The position numbers and the translations under genes are program-made. From Singulisphaera acidiphila DSM 18658 (GTDB lineage Bacteria; Planctomycetota; Planctomycetia; Isosphaerales; Isosphaeraceae), in assembly GCF_000242455.2 (NCBI RefSeq), contig NC_019892.1, positions 8,442,744-8,506,743 of the forward strand: a stretch of DNA of 64,000 bases, written 5' to 3'. Positions within the stretch are counted from its first letter, which is position 1, and every line of letters starts with the position of its first letter. Of this stretch, positions 7,381 through 15,864 are shown one piece after another. Under the pieces are notes generated by a model, which was given only the letters and a program-made list of their open reading frames with translations, made no database searches and was not told the origin of the DNA.

Positions 7381-8730
7381 ATGTCCCCGGGTTCTTTGGG
7401 AATTTTCGCCGATTTGCGGGCCGTTGTTGGTTTGATGGTCGAATGTCACTTCCGGGCGAGAGATTCGTGTTTGGGGATCCTACCGCCACGAAAGGATCGT
7501 CTTATTGACGATGTCATCCACTTCACGGAGCAAGCCTGTATCCTGGTGGCCCTGACCTTCGCTCTGGCCCACGCGGATCTGGTCGCTCGACAACTGCGGC
7601 GGGGCCGTTCCACGCGAGGCTCCTTTGCGGCGCTGCTGGTCTTTATGGGAACGGCGCTACTGGTGGAGGTGGTCGCTCAGCGGCACGCGCCGGCCGGCGC
7701 CCAGACGGTTGCCGCCTGTGCCGCCGGTCTGCTGGCGGGACCGTGGGTCGGCGGGACCGTGGGGGTCGGCGCAGTGCTCCTGGCTCTGGCCCTGCCGATG
7801 ACGGAGTCGGCCCCTGGGCTCGCGGCGGTGTTTGGGGGCTTGGCGGGGGGGATGATCCGGCGGGTTTGGCCGGCCTGGGGCCAACGCCCGCTGGTCGGTT
7901 TCATCCTGGGCCTAACGGCCTCCCTCGGCCGCCATGCGATCGCGGCGGCCCTGGTCCGGACCGGGTCGACGGCTGGCCTGGGAGTGTACGACGCCACGCT
8001 CAACGGCCTTGGCGTTGCGCTGGTGCTGGCGGTCGTCGCCGAGGTTCGGGCCCGTGAAGACGAGGCCCGCGCCGCCTCGTTAGCCGAGATCCGCGCGCTC
8101 CAGGCACGGATGCATCCTCACTTTCTCTTTAACGCGATGAATTCGATCGCGGCGCTGTCGGTCCTGGCCCCCGAGTCCGTCCCGGTGGCGATTTCCCGGC
8201 TTGCCCAGTTCCTCCGCTGGAGCTTTGACTGGCACGACCGCCCCACCGTCACGCTTCGGGAGGAGTTGGAGGTCGTGGACGCCTATCTGGATGTGGAGGC
8301 CCTGCGCCTTGGCAATCGACTCGTCGTGGAGCGGCGGGTCGACTCTGAGGTGGTCGAAGCGACCGTCCCGCCGTTGTCGATCCAGCCCCTGGTGGAGAAT
8401 GCCGTGAGGCATGGCCTTCAGCCTTGTGCCGAGGGCGGCCGAATCCTCCTGGAGGCGTGCGCCGAGGGGACCTCGCTGGTCATCATCGTCGCCGACACCG
8501 GCATGGGCATCATCCAGGCGTCCACCATGCGACCAGCCTCCCCCAACGACGACGGCGCCGCTCATGCCCTGACGCTACTCGAACGTCGACTCCGGCAGAT
8601 CTATGATGGAACGGCTTCCCTCAACGTCTGTGGCCGGCCGGGCGGCGGGACGACCGTCACCCTTCGCCTGCCGCTGGAAGTCCCCCCGCCCCCCCGGGAG
8701 TCGCTTCATGATCCGCGTTGTGGTCGTTGA
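7381..8730 (+). CDS. LytS-type membrane sensor histidine kinase
   Basis: About 449 residues. The N-terminal half has several membrane segments in the manner of 5TMR-LYT sensors (FTEQACILVALTFAL and further hydrophobic stretches to about residue 215). It is followed by a HisKA_LytS-type domain with MHPHFLFNAMNSI (phosphoacceptor region around H247) and a HATPase_c domain with the N box (PLVENAVRHGL) and G1 box (DTGMGI). Such kinases sense cell-envelope state or small metabolites and phosphorylate a LytTR-type regulator. Its last 23 nt overlap the response-regulator gene, a sign of coupled translation. The exact start is uncertain: ATG 7381 and ATG 7435 are both in frame and neither has a well-placed ribosome site. 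Confidence 0.88.
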   Translation: MSPGSLGIFADLRAVVGLMVECHFRARDSCLGILPPRKDRLIDDVIHFTEQACILVALTFALAHADLVARQLRRGRSTRGSFAALLVFMGTALLVEVVAQRHAPAGAQTVAACAAGLLAGPWVGGTVGVGAVLLALALPMTESAPGLAAVFGGLAGGMIRRVWPAWGQRPLVGFILGLTASLGRHAIAAALVRTGSTAGLGVYDATLNGLGVALVLAVVAEVRAREDEARAASLAEIRALQARMHPHFLFNAMNSIAALSVLAPESVPVAISRLAQFLRWSFDWHDRPTVTLREELEVVDAYLDVEALRLGNRLVVERRVDSEVVEATVPPLSIQPLVENAVRHGLQPCAEGGRILLEACAEGTSLVIIVADTGMGIIQASTMRPASPNDDGAAHALTLLERRLRQIYDGTASLNVCGRPGGGTTVTLRLPLEVPPPPRESLHDPRCGR

Positions 8731-9451
8731 GGATGAGTCCCTGGCTCGTCGTTACCTGAACAGACTGCTCGTCGAGACGGGCAAGGTTGAGGTCGTCGGC
8801 GAAGCGAGCGATGGCCAAGAGGGATTCCGCCTTTGCGTCGGGGCGGCTCCGGACGCCGTTTTTCTGGACATCCAGATCCCCGGGCCTGACGGCCTCTCCC
8901 TGGCCGCCCGCCTCCTGACGCTGCCAAGGCCCCCCCTGGTCGTCTTTGTGACCGCCTTCGCCGGGCACGCCATCGACGCCTTCAAGGTCGAGGCGGTCGA
9001 TTATCTGCTCAAGCCGATCGATGTCGACCAGGTCCTCCGAGCCGTCCGCCGTCTCGAGCACCGGCTCGGACCGCTCCTTCGCGCATCCGCTGGTGACGGA
9101 CTGAGCGGTGACCGGCTGCCGGTCCGCTCCCCCGGCGAGGAAGTGGTGTGCCTACTGGCAAGGCGCGACATCCTCGCCGTCCTGAGGCGAGGCCGGCGGA
9201 CCTGGGTCCACACCGCCACCGGGGAGATCCCAACGCACTACCCTCTAAAGGCCCTGGCTGACTGGCTTGGCGGGCCGCCGTTCCTCCTCTTAGCCCGCGA
9301 CTCGGTCGTGAATATGGATGCCGTCGCGGAGGTCCGCCACCTCGGTGACCGCCGCTACCGCGTCCACATGGCCGACCGATGCCAGTCCGTCGTGGCGGTA
9401 TCGCGCTCGGGTGCCGCTCGACTGGCCGAATTGCTGAAGCCGCCGGTCTAG
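8708..9451 (+). CDS. LytR/AlgR-type response regulator (REC-LytTR)
   Basis: A 247-residue regulator. The REC domain covers residues 1-120 with acidic residues EDE at 8-10, phosphoacceptor D54 in AVFLDIQIPG, a T in VFVTAF near 80 and K in YLLKPID near 102. A LytTR DNA-binding domain follows at about 140-245. The ATG at 8708 begins the canonical MIRVVVVEDE; a longer frame from 8603 only repeats kinase-coding DNA. It partners the overlapping kinase. Targets are unknown; the next gene, for a large secreted protein, is one candidate simply by position. Confidence 0.9.
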   Translation: MIRVVVVEDESLARRYLNRLLVETGKVEVVGEASDGQEGFRLCVGAAPDAVFLDIQIPGPDGLSLAARLLTLPRPPLVVFVTAFAGHAIDAFKVEAVDYLLKPIDVDQVLRAVRRLEHRLGPLLRASAGDGLSGDRLPVRSPGEEVVCLLARRDILAVLRRGRRTWVHTATGEIPTHYPLKALADWLGGPPFLLLARDSVVNMDAVAEVRHLGDRRYRVHMADRCQSVVAVSRSGAARLAELLKPPV

Positions 9452-9999
9452 CACCGGGCCAGTGGACATGGCCTTCTCTTGAATGAGGTGCTGCCCCCGG
9501 CGTCCTTTGCATCACTGCGGTCGCCTCTCAGAAAATCGAAGGAAAACCGTGACCCGCTGCTGAGGCGCCGGGACGGGATTGGTCCGCGCCTGGGAGCCTT
9601 GCGACATCACTTTGCCCATTCAGACAACAAAAGCGGCAATTCAGGCAATTCGGGCAAAGATAACCCCAATGTCTCTCTAAATATATCTACTGGCGGGAGA
9701 TGATTCGACGAGGCTGCGCCGTTCGCGGCGGGCCGGAACGCGGTGTCTTCCGCTCCAAGACCCTTCCCGGATCGTCTCCAGGCGATGCCTTTCGTCGGTC
9801 GTGCGGGCCTGGATCCAGCGGACTCAGAAGTCGAGCTTATCCCCTCAAGGGATGCTGTCGAGAGCGCACCGACTTTCGTGAGAAGAGATAAAAAGGAAGA
9901 GTCGTCCAGGCTGCGAACAGACCCGAGCGGCTGGGCCGTGGCGCACGGCGATTTCGCATTGAGTGATGACTGATTATTTTCAAGCAGGAGATTCGCAAC
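9452..9999 (+). other. Intergenic region before the large secreted protein
   Basis: No convincing gene. It holds short direct repeats around GGCAATTC near 9632-9657, an AT-rich patch (TAAATATATCTA, 9677-9688) that may belong to a promoter, and the ribosome site AGGAGA just before the ATG at 10000. Short open frames here have no recognisable features. Confidence 0.5.
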
Positions 10000-12900
10000 A
10001 TGCCCCCCCTGTTGTGCTCTGCGCAGAGGCTTGATCAAGCTCGGCTTTACCGGACGCGTAAGCCGGCTCGTAAGCGTCAGACGATTCTCAGCCTTGAGCG
10101 TTGCGAGGACCGAACCCTCTTGGCGACGGTATTTGGTGTGACGTCTGCCGTCAACCTCATCCAGTTCGACTCGAACGCCCCGGCAATGATCGTCAGCTCG
10201 AACCCGATCACGAATCTCGGCGCAGGCGAGACGATTCGCGGGATCGACTTTCGCCCTGCGAACGGGCAGCTCTATGCGTTGACGACCGATGCCGGCTCAG
10301 TTGGCCGGCTCTATACGATCGACTCGACCACGGCCGCCGCCACGCTCCGGTCGACGATCAGCGTCCCTGTGACCGGGTCCAGCTTCGGCGTTAACTTCAA
10401 TCCCGTCCCCGATCGGCTCCGGGTCGTCAGCGATACCAACCTGAATTTGCGGATCGACGTGACCACGGGTGTGGCGATCGTTGACGGCACGCTGACTTAT
10501 GCCACGGGTGACCCGAATTTCGGTCAGGACCCGAACGTCGTGGGATCGGCTTATACAAACAGTTTTAATGGAGCCACGGCCACCACTCTGTATCAGATCG
10601 ACACAAATCTCGGCATCCTGGCGATCCAGAATCCGCCGAACAACGGCACCCTGATCACGGTGGGCTCGCTCGGGTTGAACGTGACGTCGGCCGGGGGCTT
10701 TGACATACTCAGCACGGGTGACAAGGCGGCACCCCAGAACCAGGCCATCGCAGCGCTCCAGGTTGGCGGCTCGAACGGGCTGTACTCTGTGAACCTGACG
10801 AACGGGACCGCGAGCCTCCTCGGTATGATCGGGGACGGCACGACCCAACTGGTGGGCATGTCGCTCGCCCTCGACACCAATAACCTGGTGAGCGCGGCCA
10901 ATGCGCTGAGCGTGGACGCGAGCAACAACCTGGTCCGCTTCAACACCCAGACGCCCGGAACCATCGTCAGCTCGACGCCGATCACGGGGCTTCAGCCCGG
11001 CGAGTCGATCCTCGGACTCGACTTCCGCCCGGCGACCGGTCAGTTGTTCGCTTTGGGGAGCACGAGCCGGCTCTATACGATCAACCCGCTCAACGCCGTC
11101 GCAACCCCTGTGGGGAGCGGGCCGTTCACGCCGGCTCTCAGTGGGACCGCGTTCGGTTTCGACTTCAACCCGACCGTGGACCGGATCCGTGTGGTGAGTA
11201 ACACGGGGCAGGACTTGCGGCTCAACCCGAACGATGGAACCGTTGCGGCGGTCGACGGGACGTTAGCTTACGCCCCGGGCGACCCGAATGCGGGTCAGAC
11301 TCCGAATATCACCGGTTCCGCTTACCTCAACAACATCGTCGGCGCAACATCCACGACCCTCTACGGCATCGACACGACGCTCGGCATCCTGGTGATCCAG
11401 AACCCACCGAACAACGGTACGCTCCTGACCGTTGGGCCGCTCGGCGTCGCGGCCTCGGCGGTCGGCGGATTCGATATCCGTACAGTCGGCGGCCAGAATT
11501 ATGCTTATGCGACCTTGGTCGTCGGAGGTTCGACGAATCTCTACCAGATCAACCTGACCACCGGGGCGGCGCGCCTGATTGCTCCGGTCGGTTCGATGGT
11601 CCGGGGCCTGGCGATCGCTCCGGAAGGCTTCAGCGCGGTGCTCGTCGGTTCGACCGTGACCTTCACCGGCACCAGTGCCAACGTCACGTTGGTGATCGAT
11701 CAGTCCGGCGGCCTGCTTCGCCACAACCAGTTCGACCTTGGTGCGCCCGGCTACAACAGCCCGTTCGACTTCGACCCAACAACGCCCGGCGATCAGACCT
11801 TGTCCGCCACGGATGCCACGGTGCAGGTGATCGTGAATTCAGGTGCGGGCAATAACAGGGTGACCCTGGGAAGTGCCTCGGGACCGCTCGGAGGCCTGGT
11901 TGCATCGTTCCTGATCACCGGCCAGGCCGGGAGCAACATACTGACGCTGGACGACAGCGCCGGTACCGTCGGCCGGCTCATCACGATCAGCGACGCCCAG
12001 GTCACAGGATTCGGCGGCAACGTCTTCTTCAGCGGCCTCTCAGCTCTTAGAGTTCTGGCCGGCTCGGGCAACGACACCTTCAACGTGATCGAAACCCCCA
12101 GCTACGGCGTCTTCGCACCCACCCTCGACGGCGGCGGTGGATTCAATACGCTGAACGCGGATGCCCGAGGGGCCGCCACCCGGTCAACGCTGTCGAACAT
12201 CATCTTCAACCGCTCCCAGGTCGATACGGGGACCGTGAGCTTCACGAACATCCAGCGGGTCAACGTCGTGAACTCGGCGGGAATGCCACTCGTTCCCGTG
12301 CCCCCCCCTCAAACGATCAACGCGGTTGCCGGAACCCAGGTGGTTAACGTAATCGTCGCCCAATTCCGGGACACCGATTCCGGGGCCGTGGCAGCGAATT
12401 ACCAGGCGATCATCGACTGGGGCGACGCAACCTCCTCGCCGGGGGTCGTCATCCAGGACACGAGCGACCCGACCCTCTTCCATGTGCTCGGGAGCCACAC
12501 CTATTCGATCCCCGGCACTTACACCGTGAATTCGACGATCGTCGACCTGGGCGGCACCTCGACGATCTCAGGCGGGGATGTCACCGTCACCACCACCTAC
12601 CTGGCCGAGCCGCCAGCCAACATCACCGCGACAGCCATCGTGACCGCCGTGCCCATCACGCCCTTCATCGTGACGGGACGGCTCGATCCCGCAAGCGACT
12701 CCGGGGTCTCCAACCAGGATGGCATCACCAACGTCACGACCCCCAATTTCATCGGGACGTCAGCGCCCGGGTCGGTGGTCCGAGTCTTCGTTGGCATCGA
12801 CCCCGCCACCCGCGTGCTGATCGCCTCGACCGTTGCCGACTCAAACGGCGCCTGGCGGGCGACCGTCGTGAACCCCCTCGCCGATAGTGCCTACGCGAAC

Positions 12901-13584
12901 CTGACGGTCGAAGCAACAGCCGTCGACGGCGTGTCGCAAGCGACAAGTCCTCTGGCCCTGGTCATCATCGATACCGTCGGCCCGCGTATCACAAGCATGA
13001 CGTTCGATCGCCTTCGCGGGTCGATCACAGTGACCTTCCAGGATGACCGGAGCGGGCTCAACCAATCCCGGCTGGTGGACCGTGCCAGCTACGTCTTTAC
13101 GGGTGCGAGCGTGCTCGGTAGCCGCCGTAACGGACCGTTTCTGATTACAAGCGCGACGACAAATCCCCAGGGAAGCCCGACGGATTCGCAAACCATCGAA
13201 CTCGTGATCAACAACGGCCGGCTCATTCGAGGTGGCCAATTCTTCTTCACCGTGCAATCGGGCGGCATCGAGGACCTGGCCGGCAACGCCCTCGACGGCG
13301 AATTCTTCGGGCAGTTCCCTTCCGGCAATTCCCAAGCCGGAGGTAACTTCGTGGCGAGCCTTGTCTCCTACCACCGGGTCGTCGTCGCTCCCGCTCCCGT
13401 GGGAACCGGCTCGCTGAACATCCCCGGCGCAATCGGCAACCGTGCAGCGGCCAATCGCCAGGCCGTGGCGGCCGCCAGAAGAAATGTCGCCGCGTCTCAT
13501 CCAATCGGTCCGAAACTCCTGGCTCGTCTTGCGAATCGTCCCAAGATCCTCGCCGCGATGAAAGCTCAGGCTTCGAAAGGCTGA
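10000..13584 (+). CDS. Large secreted protein with two DUF4394 domains, PKD and Ig-like domains
   Basis: A 1194-residue protein, ATG preceded by AGGAGA. The N-terminus carries the planctomycete export motif LSLERCEDRTLLA (about 30-42). Two DUF4394 domains follow, about 42-270 and 295-545; they share long matches such as GTLxTVGxLG and IQNPPNNGTL, so one arose by internal duplication. Residues about 560-750 are glycine/asparagine-rich beta structure. A PKD-like domain is at about 770-850 (IIDWGDATSS; GSHTYSIPGTYTV), then an Ig-like domain at about 880-985 and a last beta domain. The C-terminus is basic (AARRNVAASH). It is probably exported and exposed on the cell surface; function unknown. Confidence 0.85.
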   Translation: MPPLLCSAQRLDQARLYRTRKPARKRQTILSLERCEDRTLLATVFGVTSAVNLIQFDSNAPAMIVSSNPITNLGAGETIRGIDFRPANGQLYALTTDAGSVGRLYTIDSTTAAATLRSTISVPVTGSSFGVNFNPVPDRLRVVSDTNLNLRIDVTTGVAIVDGTLTYATGDPNFGQDPNVVGSAYTNSFNGATATTLYQIDTNLGILAIQNPPNNGTLITVGSLGLNVTSAGGFDILSTGDKAAPQNQAIAALQVGGSNGLYSVNLTNGTASLLGMIGDGTTQLVGMSLALDTNNLVSAANALSVDASNNLVRFNTQTPGTIVSSTPITGLQPGESILGLDFRPATGQLFALGSTSRLYTINPLNAVATPVGSGPFTPALSGTAFGFDFNPTVDRIRVVSNTGQDLRLNPNDGTVAAVDGTLAYAPGDPNAGQTPNITGSAYLNNIVGATSTTLYGIDTTLGILVIQNPPNNGTLLTVGPLGVAASAVGGFDIRTVGGQNYAYATLVVGGSTNLYQINLTTGAARLIAPVGSMVRGLAIAPEGFSAVLVGSTVTFTGTSANVTLVIDQSGGLLRHNQFDLGAPGYNSPFDFDPTTPGDQTLSATDATVQVIVNSGAGNNRVTLGSASGPLGGLVASFLITGQAGSNILTLDDSAGTVGRLITISDAQVTGFGGNVFFSGLSALRVLAGSGNDTFNVIETPSYGVFAPTLDGGGGFNTLNADARGAATRSTLSNIIFNRSQVDTGTVSFTNIQRVNVVNSAGMPLVPVPPPQTINAVAGTQVVNVIVAQFRDTDSGAVAANYQAIIDWGDATSSPGVVIQDTSDPTLFHVLGSHTYSIPGTYTVNSTIVDLGGTSTISGGDVTVTTTYLAEPPANITATAIVTAVPITPFIVTGRLDPASDSGVSNQDGITNVTTPNFIGTSAPGSVVRVFVGIDPATRVLIASTVADSNGAWRATVVNPLADSAYANLTVEATAVDGVSQATSPLALVIIDTVGPRITSMTFDRLRGSITVTFQDDRSGLNQSRLVDRASYVFTGASVLGSRRNGPFLITSATTNPQGSPTDSQTIELVINNGRLIRGGQFFFTVQSGGIEDLAGNALDGEFFGQFPSGNSQAGGNFVASLVSYHRVVVAPAPVGTGSLNIPGAIGNRAAANRQAVAAARRNVAASHPIGPKLLARLANRPKILAAMKAQASKG

Positions 13585-13731
13585 GGATCAGCGTGCCAGC
13601 CCGGGCAGTCGGTATGCGCCCAAGGGACCGCGCCACGTTCGAGCGATCGTCATCGCCGTTCGTCCTGACCAAGTCGAGTGCTTGTGGGTTGCCTCACTCA
13701 TGCCCGCCAAGTCGACCTGATCAGCGGGCCA

Positions 13732-13874
13732 TTTGTAGCCCCGAAAGGGCGACCGTCGAACGGTGAGGACCGGTGCTGACGGCCGCCATTCAAAATCCAT
13801 ACAACCCCACATGTTAAATATTACCCGGGGCTCGCGCCCCGGGCTATTCACGGTCGCCCCTCCGGGGCTACAAA
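13732..13874. repeat. REP/MITE-like element with terminal inverted repeats
   Basis: A 143-bp element bounded by 25-bp inverted repeats, 13732-13756 and 13850-13874 (arms starting TTTGTAGCCCCGAAAG; 23 of 25 positions pair). Inside is a second perfect palindrome, CCCGGGGC-TCGC-GCCCCGGG, at 13824-13843. The form resembles bacterial REP/BIME elements mobilised by RAYT transposases, or a small MITE. It lies alone in the 579-bp gap between the large secreted protein and the GYF_2 gene; the rest of this gap shows no gene. Confidence 0.72.
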
Positions 13875-14163
13875 ACCATGATAATCTTACATACGAACCA
13901 TTCAATGCGGCTTGTGCCCCAGGCCTAGGCTTCAAGATATTGAGTATTCGCATGGTCGCTATGTCGAGGGAACTCCGAAAATGCTGCTGGTATCCCCACA
14001 TGAAATGCTCGATGGATTCCCGCATAACCTGACTTGCCTCGGTGAGGTCAGGTAACTAAATCGACAACTAAGCAGAGCAAGAAACCGTTTCATGGCCTCC
14101 GAATAGAGCCTTCTGCCAGTAATTGCGAGCGTAAATCCCTCTGCCGGCACGGGACGTAACCCT

Positions 14164-14949
14164 ATGCAAGGCCTTGCTTCGAGCATTCCGCTCAGGGAGG
14201 ATGGGCGGTTCCTAAATGGTCGATGCGACCAAGGCCAAAAAAATACATTCGCACAAACGAAATACTACATACGTGATACCAAGGGGCGGGTTGCCGGACC
14301 GTTCAGCGTGGAAGCCATAAAAAAGGCTGCCAGCGAGGGCAGAATCTTGCCTACATGGTACTTAAGCTCGGCTCAAGAGAAATGGACACTTGCCGCGAAT
14401 GCGCCAGACCTCTTCCCCACTTCTGAGATCGCTCCGCCTGTCGAACCGCCAGCCCTCGATCCGCGTCCAGGTTCGGTCCAGGATGGGCAGCTTGCGGTCT
14501 TTATCGACACGTTCAAGGGCGGTAAGAAGCGTTTCAAGAATGCGTGGCCATGGGTTCAGAAGGCGCGGCTCTGGTGGGTCAAACTGACACGACCGAATAA
14601 AGGGTTCATCATCACAGAGGTCGGGTCCAGGGGCGTCATGCGGTTTCGCTACGATTTCGCGAACGAGCAACCAGCAGGCGTCACGGAGGAGGAGTACGAG
14701 AAGGAACTCAAAGCGGGCATTAGGCGGGTTGATTGGTACGTCGGGTTCGCGCTCGTGGTGGTTGTGGCTGGGGGAATCTGTTCGTTGTCCGACTTCGGGG
14801 AGCAGCCCAACCCGTCGCTGGGTGTTGTGAAGCTGGCGGCAATCCCGGTACTTTTGGTACTCGGTTACGTCTACAGAGTCAAACGAACCAAGGTCTTTAT
14901 CGGTTACATCCTCACGCCGGAAGTCGGAGGTATTGTCAATCTTCGATGA
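14164..14949 (+). CDS. GYF_2 (DUF4339) domain membrane protein
   Basis: About 261 residues. A GYF_2 domain is seen at about 37-85 (YYIRDTKGRVAGPFS, then ILPTWYLSSAQEKW), followed by a soluble linker and two C-terminal membrane segments (WYVGFALVVVVAGGI near 192; AIPVLLVLGYVY near 228). GYF_2 domains often sit on bacterial membrane proteins and are thought to bind short peptides. The start is uncertain: the first 30 codons look unlike the rest, an A7 run lies at 14238-14244, and a better ribosome site (GGGAGG) precedes an ATG in another frame at 14200. A frameshift near the 5' end is possible. Confidence 0.65.
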   Translation: MQGLASSIPLREDGRFLNGRCDQGQKNTFAQTKYYIRDTKGRVAGPFSVEAIKKAASEGRILPTWYLSSAQEKWTLAANAPDLFPTSEIAPPVEPPALDPRPGSVQDGQLAVFIDTFKGGKKRFKNAWPWVQKARLWWVKLTRPNKGFIITEVGSRGVMRFRYDFANEQPAGVTEEEYEKELKAGIRRVDWYVGFALVVVVAGGICSLSDFGEQPNPSLGVVKLAAIPVLLVLGYVYRVKRTKVFIGYILTPEVGGIVNLR

Positions 14950-15072
14950 GCCGGCAAAAAGTCGATTTTCGCACTGCAACGTGTTCGAAAACCCCGAGAA
15001 ATCCAGTAGGTACACTCTCTGAATTCGGACTTTTTGCCGGTCCGTCAATCTTCGACGGGCTGGCAGAAAGTC
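14935..15072. repeat. Composite repeat at the 3' end of the GYF_2 gene
   Basis: Segments 14935-14963 and 15044-15072 are direct repeats (25 of 29 bases; both start GTCAATCTTCGA). The first covers the last codons and stop of the GYF_2 gene. A perfect 13-bp inverted repeat, CCGGCAAAAAGTC at 14951-14963 and GACTTTTTGCCGG at 15028-15040, lies between. It looks like a duplicated gene end with a hairpin-forming element. From 15073 to 15491 I see no gene or other feature. Confidence 0.65.
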
Positions 15073-15491
15073 TGGCAAAGCCGGCGGAGGGTACCACGCT
15101 ATCTGCATGACCACTATTTCGCAATCACCAGGCCGGCGACCTCTTCGATCATTATCTCTCGTAAGTTGGAGCGAGCGTTCGAGCGGCCCAAGACGAACCT
15201 GGCTGACAGAAGGAGCCGAGAGTTCCCTTCTGGGCGCGACAACGGCCAAACGCTGCCAAATCGTCTGCAAGTTGAGCCGGACCACCCCAGCCTGAGAGGA
15301 GGGGAATCCCCCACGGATTGTCCTGCTCAGGGGGACAGGCCCTTATCTCTTTCTTACCACTTCGTCATACTCTGGTTTCGGATCGCTTGTTTTGCAAGGA
15401 ACTGTCCGGTGGTCTCTTCCTCTCTCGATCGATCGGGCGTTCATCAATACCGAGTCCGACTCGGTTTTTGGTCTCGTTGAGGAAGAGGATT

Positions 15492-15779
15492 ATGTCGACA
15501 ACACACGTCCGATGTTCGATGGCCACCTGCCGGGAAGCGGCCACCTACAAGATTGCCTCGCACTGGAGTGGCGGCAGCTTCTCGGAGTTGAAGACTTACG
15601 GTTTCGCTTGTGCCGACCATCTCGGCCCTGTGTTCCGCGAAGCCGAGGAACGGCAGCAGGCCTATCGGCCCTCGCCGGGTGAGACCATCGAAGAAATCGC
15701 CATCTACCGATTCGAGCAAGGCAAGCGCGACCGCCAACTCCAACGGCTCTGGGGACTCGAGGAGAATTATCGGTCGTGA
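15492..15779 (+). CDS. Small Cys/His protein, copy 1 (putative zinc binder)
   Basis: A 95-residue protein starting MSTTHVRCS with a purine-rich ribosome site (GAGGAAGAGGA). It has a likely metal-binding arrangement: C8-x4-C13 near the N-terminus and C-x2-H in the motif YGFACADH near residue 41. It shares with the protein at 51891-52172 the pattern C-x4-C, YKxA, WS, ELKxYGxAC-x2-H, then a hydrophilic helix with PGETI and KRDxxL. The two are clearly paralogous. I do not recognise a named family. It is followed after 85 bp by the DUF6807 gene in the same direction. Confidence 0.72.
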   Translation: MSTTHVRCSMATCREAATYKIASHWSGGSFSELKTYGFACADHLGPVFREAEERQQAYRPSPGETIEEIAIYRFEQGKRDRQLQRLWGLEENYRS

Positions 15780-15864
15780 CCGAACGGCCACCTTCTCCCC
15801 CCCCGTCAGGATGTCTCGCACGAGTCCTTTTGATCGATCCTCAACGACGGAGACATTTCAACCC

